From: Shewanella sp. OMA3-2
GTDB lineage: Bacteria > Pseudomonadota > Gammaproteobacteria > Enterobacterales > Shewanellaceae
Assembly (NCBI RefSeq): GCF_021513195.1
Contig: NZ_CP090974.1
Location: 2,306,001 to 2,370,000, forward strand
Length of the DNA: 64,000 bases
Direction of reading: 5' to 3'
Shown here piece after piece: positions 45,282 through 54,604 of this stretch. The position numbers and the translations under genes are program-made. The notes beneath the pieces are model-generated. The model worked only from the letters and a program-made list of their open reading frames with translations, searched no databases and was not told the DNA's origin. How positions within the stretch are numbered: position 1 is the stretch's first letter; each line of letters starts with the position of its first letter.

Positions 45282-46871
45282 TTAATGACCCGAGACCACG
45301 CCACCAATGTCTTTAGCTGAGTGATGAATTAGCCATTGGCTATCATAAAAATAACTGGTCATTTCGACTAAAAAGCCTGATTCAATCATCATTACACCAA
45401 CGATCGATAACACTATGGTATAGGGTAGCGCCATCCACACCATACGGCCGTAAGACAGACGGATGAGTGGGGCAAGTGCTGATGTTAATAAGAATAAGAA
45501 CGCGGCTTGACCATTAGGTGTTGCCACAGAAGGTAAGTTAGTACCAGTGTTGATGGCTACGGCTAATAAATCGAATTGATCGCGGGTAATTTGACCTGAA
45601 ATTAAGGCGGCTTTTACTTCGTTAATATATACAGTACCGACAAATACGTTATCACTGACCATAGACAATAACCCATTAGCGATATAAAAAATCACTAATT
45701 GTGTATTGCCTTCATAGCTTAATGCCCATTGAATCACTGGGGCGAATAAGTGTTGATCGATTATTACGGCAACAATAGCAAAAAACACCGCAAGCAGAGC
45801 AGTAAAAGGCAATGCTTCTTCGAATGCTTTACCTATTTGATGTTCATCAGTAATACCATTAAATGCAGTCGTTATGATAATCACTGATAAACCAATTAAG
45901 CCAACCGATGCTAAATGTAATGCTAAACCGGCAATCAACCAAACACCGACTAAAACTTGAATAATCAGTTTTGCTTTATCTTGTTGAGTGCGATGTTCAT
46001 CTTCATAGTTAGAATAGTCGGTTAAAATTTGATGAACAGCATCAGGTAATTGTGCGCCATAACCAAACCATTTTAATTTTTCAACCAAGTAACAGGTAAA
46101 AAGTCCTGCGAATAAAACCGGCATAGTCACGGGTGACATACGGATAAAGAACTCACCGAAGTTCCAGTGGGCTTGAGCGGCAATAATAAGGTTTTGAGGC
46201 TCGCCGACCATAGTACAAACGCCACCCAACGCGGTACCAATACCTGAATGCATCAGTAGATTACGTAAAAAAGCGCGAAAATCTTCTAATTCCTCATGAT
46301 TAAGTTGTGGGCTAGCGTCTTCATTGGTGTGATCATGGCTTGAGTTAAAGTTTTTACCTGAAGCCACTTTATGGTAAATCGAGTAAAAACCTACTGCGAC
46401 AGCGATAATCACAGCAATAACGGTTAATGCGTCTAAGAAGGCAGACAAAAATGCGGATGCAGCACAAAACATCAGCGATACAACAATTTTTGAGCGAACC
46501 TTAGTGATCATTTTAGTGAAAGCAAAAAGTAATAATTGCTTCATAAAATAAATGCCAGCCACCATAAAGATGAGCAGTAACAACACTTCTAGATTAGCTT
46601 CTATTTCATGTAGGACTTGGCTGGGTGATGTCATGCCTATCATCACCGCTTGGATTGCTAGCAGACCTCCAGGTTGAAGTGGATAACACTTAAGCGCCAT
46701 AGCGAGGGTAAAAATGAATTCAATAACCAGCACCCAGCCAGCAATGAATGGGCTAACGAAAAAGAATAATAAGGGGTTAATTACAAGAAATGCCACAATT
46801 GCAAGTTTATACCATTTAGGTGAATTGCCTAAAAAGTTACTAAACATCGCCTCAGCTTGGGTTGCAGGCAT
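45282..46871 (-). CDS. nhaB: Na+/H+ antiporter NhaB
   Basis: A 529-aa inner-membrane antiporter. [56 protein letters not shown] and [20 protein letters not shown] are NhaB signatures. The ATG at 46871 has GGAG 8 nt upstream; a GTG at 46880 does not. Divergent from fadR, the enterobacterial arrangement. Confidence 0.95.
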   Translation of the reverse strand: MPATQAEAMFSNFLGNSPKWYKLAIVAFLVINPLLFFFVSPFIAGWVLVIEFIFTLAMALKCYPLQPGGLLAIQAVMIGMTSPSQVLHEIEANLEVLLLLIFMVAGIYFMKQLLLFAFTKMITKVRSKIVVSLMFCAASAFLSAFLDALTVIAVIIAVAVGFYSIYHKVASGKNFNSSHDHTNEDASPQLNHEELEDFRAFLRNLLMHSGIGTALGGVCTMVGEPQNLIIAAQAHWNFGEFFIRMSPVTMPVLFAGLFTCYLVEKLKWFGYGAQLPDAVHQILTDYSNYEDEHRTQQDKAKLIIQVLVGVWLIAGLALHLASVGLIGLSVIIITTAFNGITDEHQIGKAFEEALPFTALLAVFFAIVAVIIDQHLFAPVIQWALSYEGNTQLVIFYIANGLLSMVSDNVFVGTVYINEVKAALISGQITRDQFDLLAVAINTGTNLPSVATPNGQAAFLFLLTSALAPLIRLSYGRMVWMALPYTIVLSIVGVMMIESGFLVEMTSYFYDSQWLIHHSAKDIGGVVSGH

Positions 46872-46972
46872 AATAGCCACTCCGATAATGTTACGTTACC
46901 AATTAAATAGCCAAACCAAGTGCCAATATCATGTAAGTCAGTCGCAATGTCTAAATGGGCTGTTTGTTTTTG

Positions 46973-46988
46973 AACATACCAGTATGTT
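46973..46988. promoter_or_regulatory. AACATAC-CA-GTATGTT palindrome upstream of nhaB
   Basis: Perfect 7-bp arms with a 2-nt centre, about 100 bp upstream of nhaB. Regulator unknown. Confidence 0.45.
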
Positions 46989-47282
46989 TAAAACATAAGT
47001 TAACAGAGATTAATTTGACTAATATCTGCTCAACTTGTAAAAGACTATGTTTACTTACTAATCATTTGAATTTAAGAATATTATTATTGAAATAATCTTA
47101 TTCTCACTCGTTTTGACATTGTATTTTTCGATAGTTTAGCTTAATTGATTCTTAAATGTAATTATTAAGCTTGCGCTACATCATAAAAATGAATGATTTT
47201 ATGGGATAAAACAAATTCGTAGTGGTGATAAAATGACCACTGAAGTTATTGTGATTAAACAATGGTTTTTATTTACAGCTTC

Positions 47283-47298
47283 TCTGGTATGATCAGTA
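47283..47298. promoter_or_regulatory. FadR-like site in fadR promoter
   Basis: TCTGGTATGATCAGTA keeps the CTGGT...GAYCAG core of FadR operators with several mismatches. It is 55 nt upstream of fadR, so it could allow autoregulation; weak evidence. Confidence 0.3.
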
Positions 47299-47352
47299 TT
47301 AATTGAAGTAGCAATAATTGCTACTACCGCTAAGTATAGGAAATCTAGGCTG

Positions 47353-48072
47353 ATGATTATCAATGCCAAAGGTCCTGCAAGTTTTGCAGAGAAATACATT
47401 GTTCGTTCAATTTGGGACAACAAATTTCCACCAGGGTCTATCTTGCCTGCTGAACGTGAGCTTTCGGAACTTATCGGTGTAACACGCACAACATTAAGAG
47501 AAGTGCTGCAACGATTAGCAAGAGATGGCTGGTTGAAAATTCAGCATGGTAAGCCGACTCAAGTGAACAACTATTGGGAAACCTCTGGTCTTAATATCCT
47601 TGAAACAATAGCCGATTTAAACCCTGATGGATTTCCGCTATTGGTTGATCAACTTATGTCAGCCCGCGCTAGCGTGAGTACGATTTACTTTAGAGCCTCT
47701 TTTAGACAAAATCCAGATAAAGCTGTGGATGTGTTAGCTAAAATTCATCAATTAGATGATGATGCCGACACCTACGCTGAATTTGACTATCGCCTTCACC
47801 ACACTTTAGCGTTTGCTTCTGGTAATCCGCTATATGTGCTGATTTTAAATGGTTTCAAAGGACTTTATAGTCGGGTAGGTCGCTACTACTTTTCAAGTAA
47901 AGAAGCGCGAAAGCTGGCATTTAATTTTTATATTGAGCTTGAAAAATTAGCTAAAGATAAGAGTTATCAAGCAATTCCTGGTTTGATGCGAACAAATGCG
48001 ATAGAAAGTGGCAAGATTTGGCAGAAACTGCGTGATGATATGCCTGCTGATATAGCCCATGATAATAGTTAA
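47353..48072 (+). CDS. fadR: Fatty-acid metabolism regulator FadR
   Basis: A 239-aa GntR-type regulator that senses long-chain acyl-CoA, represses fad genes and activates unsaturated fatty-acid synthesis. The winged helix [32 protein letters not shown] is FadR-specific, and the acyl-CoA-binding C-domain includes [16 protein letters not shown]. fadD in this window is a likely target. Confidence 0.95.
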   Translation: MIINAKGPASFAEKYIVRSIWDNKFPPGSILPAERELSELIGVTRTTLREVLQRLARDGWLKIQHGKPTQVNNYWETSGLNILETIADLNPDGFPLLVDQLMSARASVSTIYFRASFRQNPDKAVDVLAKIHQLDDDADTYAEFDYRLHHTLAFASGNPLYVLILNGFKGLYSRVGRYYFSSKEARKLAFNFYIELEKLAKDKSYQAIPGLMRTNAIESGKIWQKLRDDMPADIAHDNS

Positions 48073-48080
48073 TCGATATT

Positions 48081-48139
48081 AATAATTGAACATAAAAAAC
48101 GCCAATCATTTGATTGGCGTTTTTTTATGTTCAATTATT
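48081..48139. terminator. Very long bidirectional terminator between fadR and DUF2986 gene
   Basis: Arms of 28 and 29 nt (48081-48108, 48111-48139) pair along their length except for one extra T, around a 2-nt centre. The core is AACGCCAATCA / TGATTGGCGTT flanked by A and T runs. The DUF2986 stop codon lies inside the right arm. Confidence 0.9.
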
Positions 48140-48329
48140 CTGCTGTGGGCACTGACTCATCTACTTGTTCAATGGCCGCTTGTTCTTGCTCTAAAGTCAT
48201 TTTTGCGCGTTCAGCTTTTGATATGTAACGCTCTTTCACTTTAGTACTTGGATTATCTGGCACAACTTTATTTTTGCGTGCTTTAGCACGTTTTGCCAAT
48301 TTCTTAATCATCACTTGTTTTTTGTTCAT
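48135..48329 (-). CDS. DUF2986 family small basic protein
   Basis: A 64-aa protein: a strongly basic first half (MNKKQVMIKKLAKRAKARKN) and an acidic C-terminal half (EQEQAAIEQVDESVPTAE). It fits DUF2986, a small gammaproteobacterial family of unknown function. The stop codon overlaps the terminator arm. Confidence 0.7.
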   Translation of the reverse strand: MNKKQVMIKKLAKRAKARKNKVVPDNPSTKVKERYISKAERAKMTLEQEQAAIEQVDESVPTAE

Positions 48330-48417
48330 AATAAATCTTCAGTATGCAGGTATTCGATTATTGGGTAACAATCTTAAAAATAATTAACGCTATTTTATCC
48401 TATATTGAGCAAAATCC

Positions 48418-48867
48418 CTAGCGACCAAATTGACTGATATCTTCCGCCGTTGCGCCGTCATTACATTCACCGCGAATTTCACCACGTTCATTCTCAATGT
48501 AACGACTTAATTCAATATAGCCTTGTTTACAGTAACCAGTCATTTCAATAGTTTTATTCAAACCTACTTGAACTTGCTCAGTCCAGATCGCTAAAAACTC
48601 TTCTTTTTCACGCATTTCTTGAGCATAGCTACGTGCGTCTTGCATCCGACGATCGATACGTTGTTGATGAGCAGGACCATCATTGATATTTCTATCAGAG
48701 GCAGTAGCAAGTTTAGCTTGATAAACAAATAATTTAATCCCATCGCCTTTGATTTGAGTGTTAAATTTGTCTTTGAATTGGCCTGCAAACTCCATTGGAT
48801 CTATGGTTGTACTACTACAACCAGCTAGTAGAATAAACAAAATAGTGAATGCTATAGATTTAATCAC
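48418..48867 (-). CDS. Putative outer-membrane lipoprotein
   Basis: A 149-aa lipoprotein: MIKSIAFTILFILLAGC, with lipobox LAGC. The mature chain is helical and charged (KLATASDRNINDGPAHQQRI, YAQEMREKEEFLAIWTEQVQ), with two later cysteines (GYCKQGY, RGECND) that could form a disulfide. GTG at 48867 follows AAGGA; ATG at 48897 gives an odd N-terminal extension. Family unknown to me. Confidence 0.65.
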   Translation of the reverse strand: MIKSIAFTILFILLAGCSSTTIDPMEFAGQFKDKFNTQIKGDGIKLFVYQAKLATASDRNINDGPAHQQRIDRRMQDARSYAQEMREKEEFLAIWTEQVQVGLNKTIEMTGYCKQGYIELSRYIENERGEIRGECNDGATAEDISQFGR

Positions 48868-48974
48868 TTGAAATCCTTTGTAAAAATAAAACGACATAAA
48901 CCTATTTAAGAGCGAGCAATGGTGTTTACACGCCCATTTAATAAATGAATGATACCTAATAGCATGATATGCCG

Positions 48975-49337
48975 TTATGCTTTGGCATAATTGTCATTGA
49001 GATAGTTCATTATTGCCTTAGACTCATATAACCATTCAGTTTTGCCATCGTTATTAATTTTCAAACAAGGCACTTGTAATTTACCGCCTTCAATTAATAA
49101 GGTCTGTTTGTTGTTGTCTTGTTTAGCATCAACTAAGGCGATATTTAAGTTTTGACGACGCATTTCTCGACGAACTTTGACACAAAAAGGACAGGCATTA
49201 TACTGATAAAGTGACAAGTTTTGTGTTTGTAAATCAATTTCAGCTTGTTCAGACTCAGGACGTTGACGTTTTTTGGGACTAAAAATAAAATTTAACAATA
49301 GGATTAACCGACCTAAAATCCAGCGTACTACAAACAT
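48975..49337 (-). CDS. Membrane-anchored glutaredoxin
   Basis: A 120-aa protein with an N-terminal hydrophobic anchor (MFVVRWILGRLILLLNFIF), a basic linker and a glutaredoxin/GST-N domain with YQYNACPFCVKVRREM active site and the cis-Pro motif LQVPCLKI, ending in YESKAIMNYLNDNY. It probably reduces disulfides at the inner face of the membrane. Confidence 0.88.
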   Translation of the reverse strand: MFVVRWILGRLILLLNFIFSPKKRQRPESEQAEIDLQTQNLSLYQYNACPFCVKVRREMRRQNLNIALVDAKQDNNKQTLLIEGGKLQVPCLKINNDGKTEWLYESKAIMNYLNDNYAKA

Positions 49338-49354
49338 AATTACCTCTTTTTTGA

Positions 49355-49393
49355 AATATTGGCGTTTACTGATTTTCAGTAAACGCCAATATT
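49355..49393. terminator. Perfect 18-bp hairpin between DUF748 and glutaredoxin genes
   Basis: AATATTGGCGTTTACTGA and its exact reverse complement around a 3-nt loop, 50 nt after the DUF748 stop. It is a likely terminator although the minus-strand tail is TTTCAAAA rather than a pure T run. Confidence 0.75.
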
Positions 49394-49443
49394 ACTTTAT
49401 CTTATGCTGCTTATAAACAATTGTCTCAGCTATCTTGCACTAT

Positions 49444-52400
49444 TTAGTTAGCTTGTAATTCAAGTTGTACTTCCGCTAATTTTTGTTTCGAATTCACCCG
49501 ACTTTCGACCACATAAACTCGATTAGCTTCAATGTTTGCTTGTTCAACTAAGAATGCTTTAACCGTTTTAGCTCTGAGTTGAGCAAGCTTGCCTAATTCA
49601 CTTGGGGCAACGACATGGGCGCTTTTCAAAGTGTTATATAAAACAATGTGCCAACGGGTATTGAGATCGTTTTCTGTTAAAGGCGTTTCTGGGTATTGTG
49701 CAGCATTGTCATCAATAATGGACTGCTTAATTGCCATTGAATTTTGGGCGATGTCTTGATTGAAAATGGTATAGAGCGCCTCGGTGATTGGCCCTGATAG
49801 TGGAAATTGGCTGGCTGATAAATCAGCTGGTAATTTATCAACGGGTATCTGCGCTGTTGTTGCAAGCTTTAGGTGTAAGGCTTGTTTAGCTAATGCTTGA
49901 CTATCATTAATTGCATCCACTTCACCTTTAACATTAACAATCAGTAAAGGCCGGTCTGATAAGGCATCAGCTAATGTCATTAAATGCTTTGTCTGGGCAT
50001 TGTTTAACTCTGCATTACCATAATCAAAACTGACTTTATTTATCGGTTCGTCTGAGCCGATCAAATTGGCAAGTAAACTAAATGGCGCTGTGACTGCTTT
50101 GGAAATGATATTACCTAATGCCCCCCAAATAACACTACCAAAACTAAAGCTCGGTGAGCTTAAGTCACCTTCTACATCAACGCCTAAATCAATTACGCCG
50201 TTACGGTCTTGAAGTAAGGCCACTGCTAATGTGATTGGTAGACTTGTAGCCAGATCACTATTACTTGGCTTACCCAATTGCAATTGGTTGATGACAACAT
50301 GATTAGTGCCAACTAAGGCATTATTTTTTAATTGATAATTTAAATCTAATGAAATTTGGCCCTTATCGATAAAGTAACCCGCATAAGTGCCTGAATAGGG
50401 GTTAACTGAGGTTAACTCGACATTTTTGAAAATAAGATTAAGGTCTAAGTAAGGTAATTCGAGTAATGGATTAATTTCACCCTTTAATGTTACAGGGGCA
50501 TATTTATCTATTTTCCCCGCGAGATCTACGGATGCTATCGTCTGTGGATTGTTGGATAGTTGGTCAATTTGACCGTTTAATGATTCAATCCCCGATGCAA
50601 AATTAGGCGTTAATGAATTATCGGCAAAAAATGCTGAGCTGTTTTTTAAGGTTATCCGATTAATCGCAATTTTAGGACTAATGCTGTCTTCTTGGTTAAG
50701 CTCGGCTATTTGTTGATTTGGTTTGAGTTCTGTTGCTTTATCATTATTATCGACATTAGCTGTTACAGTTTGCTGCTTTAATAAATTGGAAATATTAGTG
50801 CTTCTGTCTTTTGCAATAATGATACGTGAATACAATTCGTCAAACAAAATTTCATCAATATTAATCTGGCTTTGTTGTCTATCAAACTCTAATTGGTTAA
50901 TTGACATTTTTTGCCAGCTAACCAAGGTTTTTCGATGTAAATTATCTTTAATATCAAGGTTTTCAACCCAAGCTTGACCACTATAGTTTAATTGTTTTTC
51001 TGTGTCTAAACGCAAGTTTCCTTTGGTATTGAAAGTACCATCTTCAATGGTAATATTAATAAATTTTTCGACATAAGGTTGCAGCGAAGTCAAAGAGACA
51101 TTTTGATAACTTAAATCTGCATTTAAAGTTTGGTCGATTAAATTAAAAATGCCGACAGTGCGAAGTTCACTTTGTTGATTAATTTTAGCCGAAAACTGGT
51201 AGTCCAATGGAATGGATAAGTCAGATTTAATCGGACCTGTTTTGAAACTTACTTGGCCTATTTGCCACAACACGACTTGGTCACTAGCGATAGACTCGCC
51301 TAAATTAATTTCATAATTAGCAATATCGACCGCATTGAGGTTGATTAACCAAGAAGGGCTAACCGGTTCAGTTGATAAATCAACCGAGCCTTTACCGTTA
51401 TCGATATCTGCATCAGTTAGGTTTTTTGGCATCAATAGTTTGATTAAATCAGCCCCAGTTGGAGAGATATTCAATGCCACTTTGCCTGAGCTTGTTTGAA
51501 AGCTCTCTATGTAAACCTGTTGAGTAGTGCTATCGACTTGAATACCATTTAAGTTTAACGCATCAATAACGATTTTTTCTTCGTTAGCATGTGAGGCAAT
51601 AATGCTATTTATATTAATGTCAGTATCGGCTAAGGTAAAACTAACTGGAGTATCTTGTTGAGAGTCAATGTTGAGTATTATTTTACTGTTGATATTCAAT
51701 TTACCTTGGGTTAATTGTATATCAAAGTGTTCATCAACAAACTGCCAATATTTAGCAATGTTAAATTCAGATAATGTGACATTAACTTCTAGTACGAAAG
51801 GGAATAGTTGTAAATGGCCAAAAAGTTGCAACTGACTTTTGTATTCATCCGTGAGACTTAAATCATACTGATTTTGAATACTGCTTATTGGTTGTTCCAT
51901 ATTAGCTGCTGTATCGAAATGATCGAATGCTAAATTGATTTCTGGATACACCATTTGGCTATTACTAACAGCATCTTTAATTGAAACGGCTCCCTGTTCA
52001 ATTGCGATTTGGGTAATACGTATTTGAACCGGTTTGTCGATATTTTCCGAGCTTTGAGTATCTGGGTTAGAAGCTGATTGAAATAAGGCAATGATATCAG
52101 AGTAATTATAAGTATCTGCAGTAAGGCGCTCTATATTAATTGTTGGCTTTGTAATAGAAACTTGTTCAAAAATAATGGCTAGATTAGCTAACGATGCTAG
52201 CGGTGACATATTGATATATAATTTCTCAAACCCGATAAAAGTGTTTGTGGGCTTACTTTCCGAGACAACCAAACGTTCTACCGATAACTCAAAGGTAAAT
52301 GGGTTAAAGCGAATGTCTTCAATTTGAGTGTCACGGCCCAATGTTTCTGTCACTAAAGGAGCCAACTGTTGTTTAGCAATCAAAGGCATGATAACGCCAA

Positions 52401-52494
52401 GAATCAAACAAAACAGCCCATAAACAATAAATAGGCTAATAAGGCTTCTTTTAAGGAAAGGGCGTGATAATAATTTTTTAAATGAACTTGCCAT
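49444..52494 (-). CDS. DUF748 (AsmA-like) envelope protein
   Basis: A 1016-aa protein with an N-terminal membrane anchor (RSLISLFIVYGLFCLILGVI) and a long beta-rich periplasmic body with repeated ISKTTIN-type strands, a DUF748/AsmA-like architecture; members are thought to bridge the envelope in lipid transfer. LVTETLGRDTQIEDIRFNPF near residues 48-67, the central domain with ITLKNSSAFFADN, and GVIDLGVDVEGDLSSPSFSF are signature segments. The C-terminal 80 residues (ELGKLAQLRAKTVKAFLVEQ) resemble the OmpA-like end seen in this family. It is monocistronic. Confidence 0.85.
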   Translation of the reverse strand: MASSFKKLLSRPFLKRSLISLFIVYGLFCLILGVIMPLIAKQQLAPLVTETLGRDTQIEDIRFNPFTFELSVERLVVSESKPTNTFIGFEKLYINMSPLASLANLAIIFEQVSITKPTINIERLTADTYNYSDIIALFQSASNPDTQSSENIDKPVQIRITQIAIEQGAVSIKDAVSNSQMVYPEINLAFDHFDTAANMEQPISSIQNQYDLSLTDEYKSQLQLFGHLQLFPFVLEVNVTLSEFNIAKYWQFVDEHFDIQLTQGKLNINSKIILNIDSQQDTPVSFTLADTDININSIIASHANEEKIVIDALNLNGIQVDSTTQQVYIESFQTSSGKVALNISPTGADLIKLLMPKNLTDADIDNGKGSVDLSTEPVSPSWLINLNAVDIANYEINLGESIASDQVVLWQIGQVSFKTGPIKSDLSIPLDYQFSAKINQQSELRTVGIFNLIDQTLNADLSYQNVSLTSLQPYVEKFINITIEDGTFNTKGNLRLDTEKQLNYSGQAWVENLDIKDNLHRKTLVSWQKMSINQLEFDRQQSQINIDEILFDELYSRIIIAKDRSTNISNLLKQQTVTANVDNNDKATELKPNQQIAELNQEDSISPKIAINRITLKNSSAFFADNSLTPNFASGIESLNGQIDQLSNNPQTIASVDLAGKIDKYAPVTLKGEINPLLELPYLDLNLIFKNVELTSVNPYSGTYAGYFIDKGQISLDLNYQLKNNALVGTNHVVINQLQLGKPSNSDLATSLPITLAVALLQDRNGVIDLGVDVEGDLSSPSFSFGSVIWGALGNIISKAVTAPFSLLANLIGSDEPINKVSFDYGNAELNNAQTKHLMTLADALSDRPLLIVNVKGEVDAINDSQALAKQALHLKLATTAQIPVDKLPADLSASQFPLSGPITEALYTIFNQDIAQNSMAIKQSIIDDNAAQYPETPLTENDLNTRWHIVLYNTLKSAHVVAPSELGKLAQLRAKTVKAFLVEQANIEANRVYVVESRVNSKQKLAEVQLELQAN

Positions 52495-52711
52495 ACGATA
52501 CTCTTAGGCATAAAAACGAATAAGCTGATTTTAACTAAAAAGTAGCTTAATTGAGAGGTTTTTATTGGCTATTTTACAAATGGTCAGTAAATAGACTTTT
52601 AGATTGTTTATGTGTAAGATTTTGTCATTAATTGTGTTAATTTTTTTACAAGTTATATGGTTATGTTTATTTATAATCGTTAGTTTTATGCTGGTAATTC
52701 AAGGATGAAAT

Positions 52712-53083
52712 ATGCAAATACGTCTTGCCTCAAATATCGATTTACAGCCCCTCAGTCATATTTTTGATCAATATCGTCAGTCGTGTGAACAGCTCAGTGA
52801 CATAAATGGTTGTTATTCATTTTTAAGTCAGCGCTTATCAGAAAATGACTCGATTATTTTTGTCGCATTAGAAGACGGTCATCTGCTTGGCTTTATTCAA
52901 TTGTACCCCTCTTTTTCATCTTTAATGTTACAGCCGGTTTGGTTTTTTGATGATGCGTTTGTATTACCACAATACCGGAACAAAGGTATTGCTAGCCAGA
53001 TGATTGCAAGAGCGAGAGTGTTAGCAAAAAGTGCGCAAGTTGCATTAGTTGATCGTCACACAGAGCAAGATTTAAAGGTATAG
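52712..53083 (+). CDS. GNAT-family acetyltransferase, short C-terminus
   Basis: A 123-aa GNAT N-acetyltransferase. VALEDGHLLGFIQLYPSFSS, FFDDAFVLPQYRNKGIAS (acetyl-CoA-binding R/Q-x-x-G-x-G/A) are clear. The protein stops at VDRHTEQDLKV, about 20-30 residues before the usual DNxxAxxLYxxxGF motif and last strands. No frame restores an obvious ending, so it may be truncated in this strain. It is divergent from the DUF748 gene. Confidence 0.75.
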   Translation: MQIRLASNIDLQPLSHIFDQYRQSCEQLSDINGCYSFLSQRLSENDSIIFVALEDGHLLGFIQLYPSFSSLMLQPVWFFDDAFVLPQYRNKGIASQMIARARVLAKSAQVALVDRHTEQDLKV

Positions 53084-53155
53084 ATCTAATACCATATGAG
53101 CCTAAGTATTTTGCTGTTAAAATATTGCAGGTTTTTTGTCTTTGGAGAAGTAAGA

Positions 53156-53854
53156 TTGAATAAGAGTCTTTTTACAAACTTAATTGCAACGTTATTTGTG
53201 TTAGCTGGCTACTTAATGGAGCAGCCGATCATATTAACAATTGGACTGTTTGCCTTGTCTGGCGCGATAACTAATTGGCTAGCTGTGTATATGTTATTTG
53301 AAAAAGTGCCTGGTTTGTATGGTTCTGGTGTTGTGCCAAATCGCTTTGAAGAATTTAAGGCGGGTATTAAACATCTGATGATGGAACAGTTTTTTACTCA
53401 CGAAAATATAGATCGTTTTCTCACAGTGAGTGACAGTAAAAGCATCGATTTAGCCCCTGTAATAGAAAAAGTTGATTTAACTCCCTCGTTTGATGCGTTA
53501 GTGTCAACCGTTGAAAAGTCATCTCTTGGGGCGATGTTAGCCATGTTCGGTGGTGCAGAGGCATTAATACCACTAAAAGAGCCTTTTATAGATAAAATGA
53601 AACAGTCACTAATTGAACTGTCTCAAAGTGAGCAATTTAATCAAATTTTAGTTCATGAACTAGAACAACCCAATGTGATTGCTGACATTCAGACTAAGGT
53701 CGCTAATATTGTAGATCAGCGATTGGATGAACTAACCCCTGAATTAGTGAAGCAAATTATTCAAGACATGATCAAAAAACATCTTGGTTGGTTAGTCGTC
53801 TGGGGCGGGGTATTAGGTGGCATTATTGGTGCTATCGCCGCTTTAATTAACTAA
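53156..53854 (+). CDS. DUF445 family membrane protein
   Basis: A 232-aa protein with N-terminal helices (FTNLIATLFVLAGYLMEQPI and TIGLFALSGAITNWLAVYML), a helical middle region and a C-terminal helix (WLVVWGGVLGGIIGAIAALI). FEKVPGLYGSGVVPNRFEEF is the DUF445 signature; function unknown. TTG at 53156 has GGAG 8 nt upstream and matches homologues; the frame runs 60 nt further upstream without support. Confidence 0.85.
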   Translation: MNKSLFTNLIATLFVLAGYLMEQPIILTIGLFALSGAITNWLAVYMLFEKVPGLYGSGVVPNRFEEFKAGIKHLMMEQFFTHENIDRFLTVSDSKSIDLAPVIEKVDLTPSFDALVSTVEKSSLGAMLAMFGGAEALIPLKEPFIDKMKQSLIELSQSEQFNQILVHELEQPNVIADIQTKVANIVDQRLDELTPELVKQIIQDMIKKHLGWLVVWGGVLGGIIGAIAALIN

Positions 53855-53973
53855 AATTAGCAAACTAAGACAATGGCCAAACGTTTGTCATCGATAAACA
53901 TTTGGCCAAAATGGTTATTTATGATTGTTTAGTTATACTTAAAATATCCTTCAATCACCAGCAAAAGCAGAGC

Positions 53974-54321
53974 ATGTCACATCATCAGATTAATTACTTA
54001 GAAATACCGGTTAACAATATAGCCGCCACTAAGGATTTTTTTAAGCAAGTTTTCAGTTGGCATTTTCAAGACTACGGCCCGCAATATAGCTGTTTTTTAA
54101 ATGTCGGTATTGATGGTGGTTTTTTTGAATCAGACAGTTATTTCACCACCGCAACTGGTTCGCCTTTAATTGTCTTGTATAGCCAGTCGTTAGAGCAGAC
54201 GCAACGCAAAGTTATTCAATATGGCGGAGTGGTTAATAAACCCGTATTTACTTTTCCTGGTGGTAGACGATTTCATTTTCTTGATGTTAATGGCAATGAA
54301 TTTGCCGTATGGTCTGAGTAA
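53974..54321 (+). CDS. VOC/glyoxalase-superfamily protein
   Basis: A 115-aa vicinal-oxygen-chelate-fold protein. INYLEIPVNNIAATKDFFKQ and FHFLDVNGNEFAVW are the two halves of the glyoxalase-like repeat, with a plausible metal-binding Glu near the C-terminus. Substrate unknown. The start at 53974 fits homology; the frame extends upstream only into AT-rich sequence. The DUF1289 gene follows 5 nt later. Confidence 0.82.
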   Translation: MSHHQINYLEIPVNNIAATKDFFKQVFSWHFQDYGPQYSCFLNVGIDGGFFESDSYFTTATGSPLIVLYSQSLEQTQRKVIQYGGVVNKPVFTFPGGRRFHFLDVNGNEFAVWSE

Positions 54322-54326
54322 TTATT

Positions 54327-54521
54327 ATGGACGAAAATCAGAGGGTTGAATCGCCCTGTATCAGGCAGTGTAGTTTAGATGAACAAGATATTTGTTTAGG
54401 CTGCCATCGTACTTTAGATGAAATTTTAGAGTGGCACTCTATGGATAACGCACAAAAACTAACTTTAGTTAATGAGTTAAGTTTTCGAGCGATCTCCAGA
54501 AACCGCGGCTTTCATTTTTAA
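54327..54521 (+). CDS. DUF1289 family protein
   Basis: A 64-aa protein with the DUF1289 signature: SPCIRQCSLDEQDICLGCHR, with four cysteines at 11, 15, 23 and 26 suggesting a metal site, followed by TLDEILEW. Function unknown. It is translationally close to the VOC gene. Confidence 0.9.
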   Translation: MDENQRVESPCIRQCSLDEQDICLGCHRTLDEILEWHSMDNAQKLTLVNELSFRAISRNRGFHF

Positions 54522-54545
54522 ACGCTTGTTGTTCGAACGAGAATA

Positions 54546-54575
54546 AAAAAGCCATCAAAAATATGATGGCTTTTT
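54546..54575. terminator. Bidirectional terminator between DUF1289 gene and uraA
   Basis: AAAAAGCCATCA / TGATGGCTTTTT with a 6-nt loop. Confidence 0.88.
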
Positions 54576-54604
54576 AGTTACTTGTGTCCAGTCCTTCAAT
54601 AGGA

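Larger units (their letters stand above)
46872..47352. other. 480-bp nhaB-fadR intergenic region
   Basis: Divergent promoter region. It contains a palindrome AACATACCAGTATGTT (46973-46988) and a weak FadR-like site (47283-47298). No gene is seen. Confidence 0.5.

Noticed and set aside
53050..53163. Alternative reading frame as a continuation of the acetyltransferase
   Set aside because: The continuation (GIDLIPYEPKYFAV) shows only faint similarity to a GNAT ending and overlaps the DUF445 ribosome site; too weak to call a frameshift.
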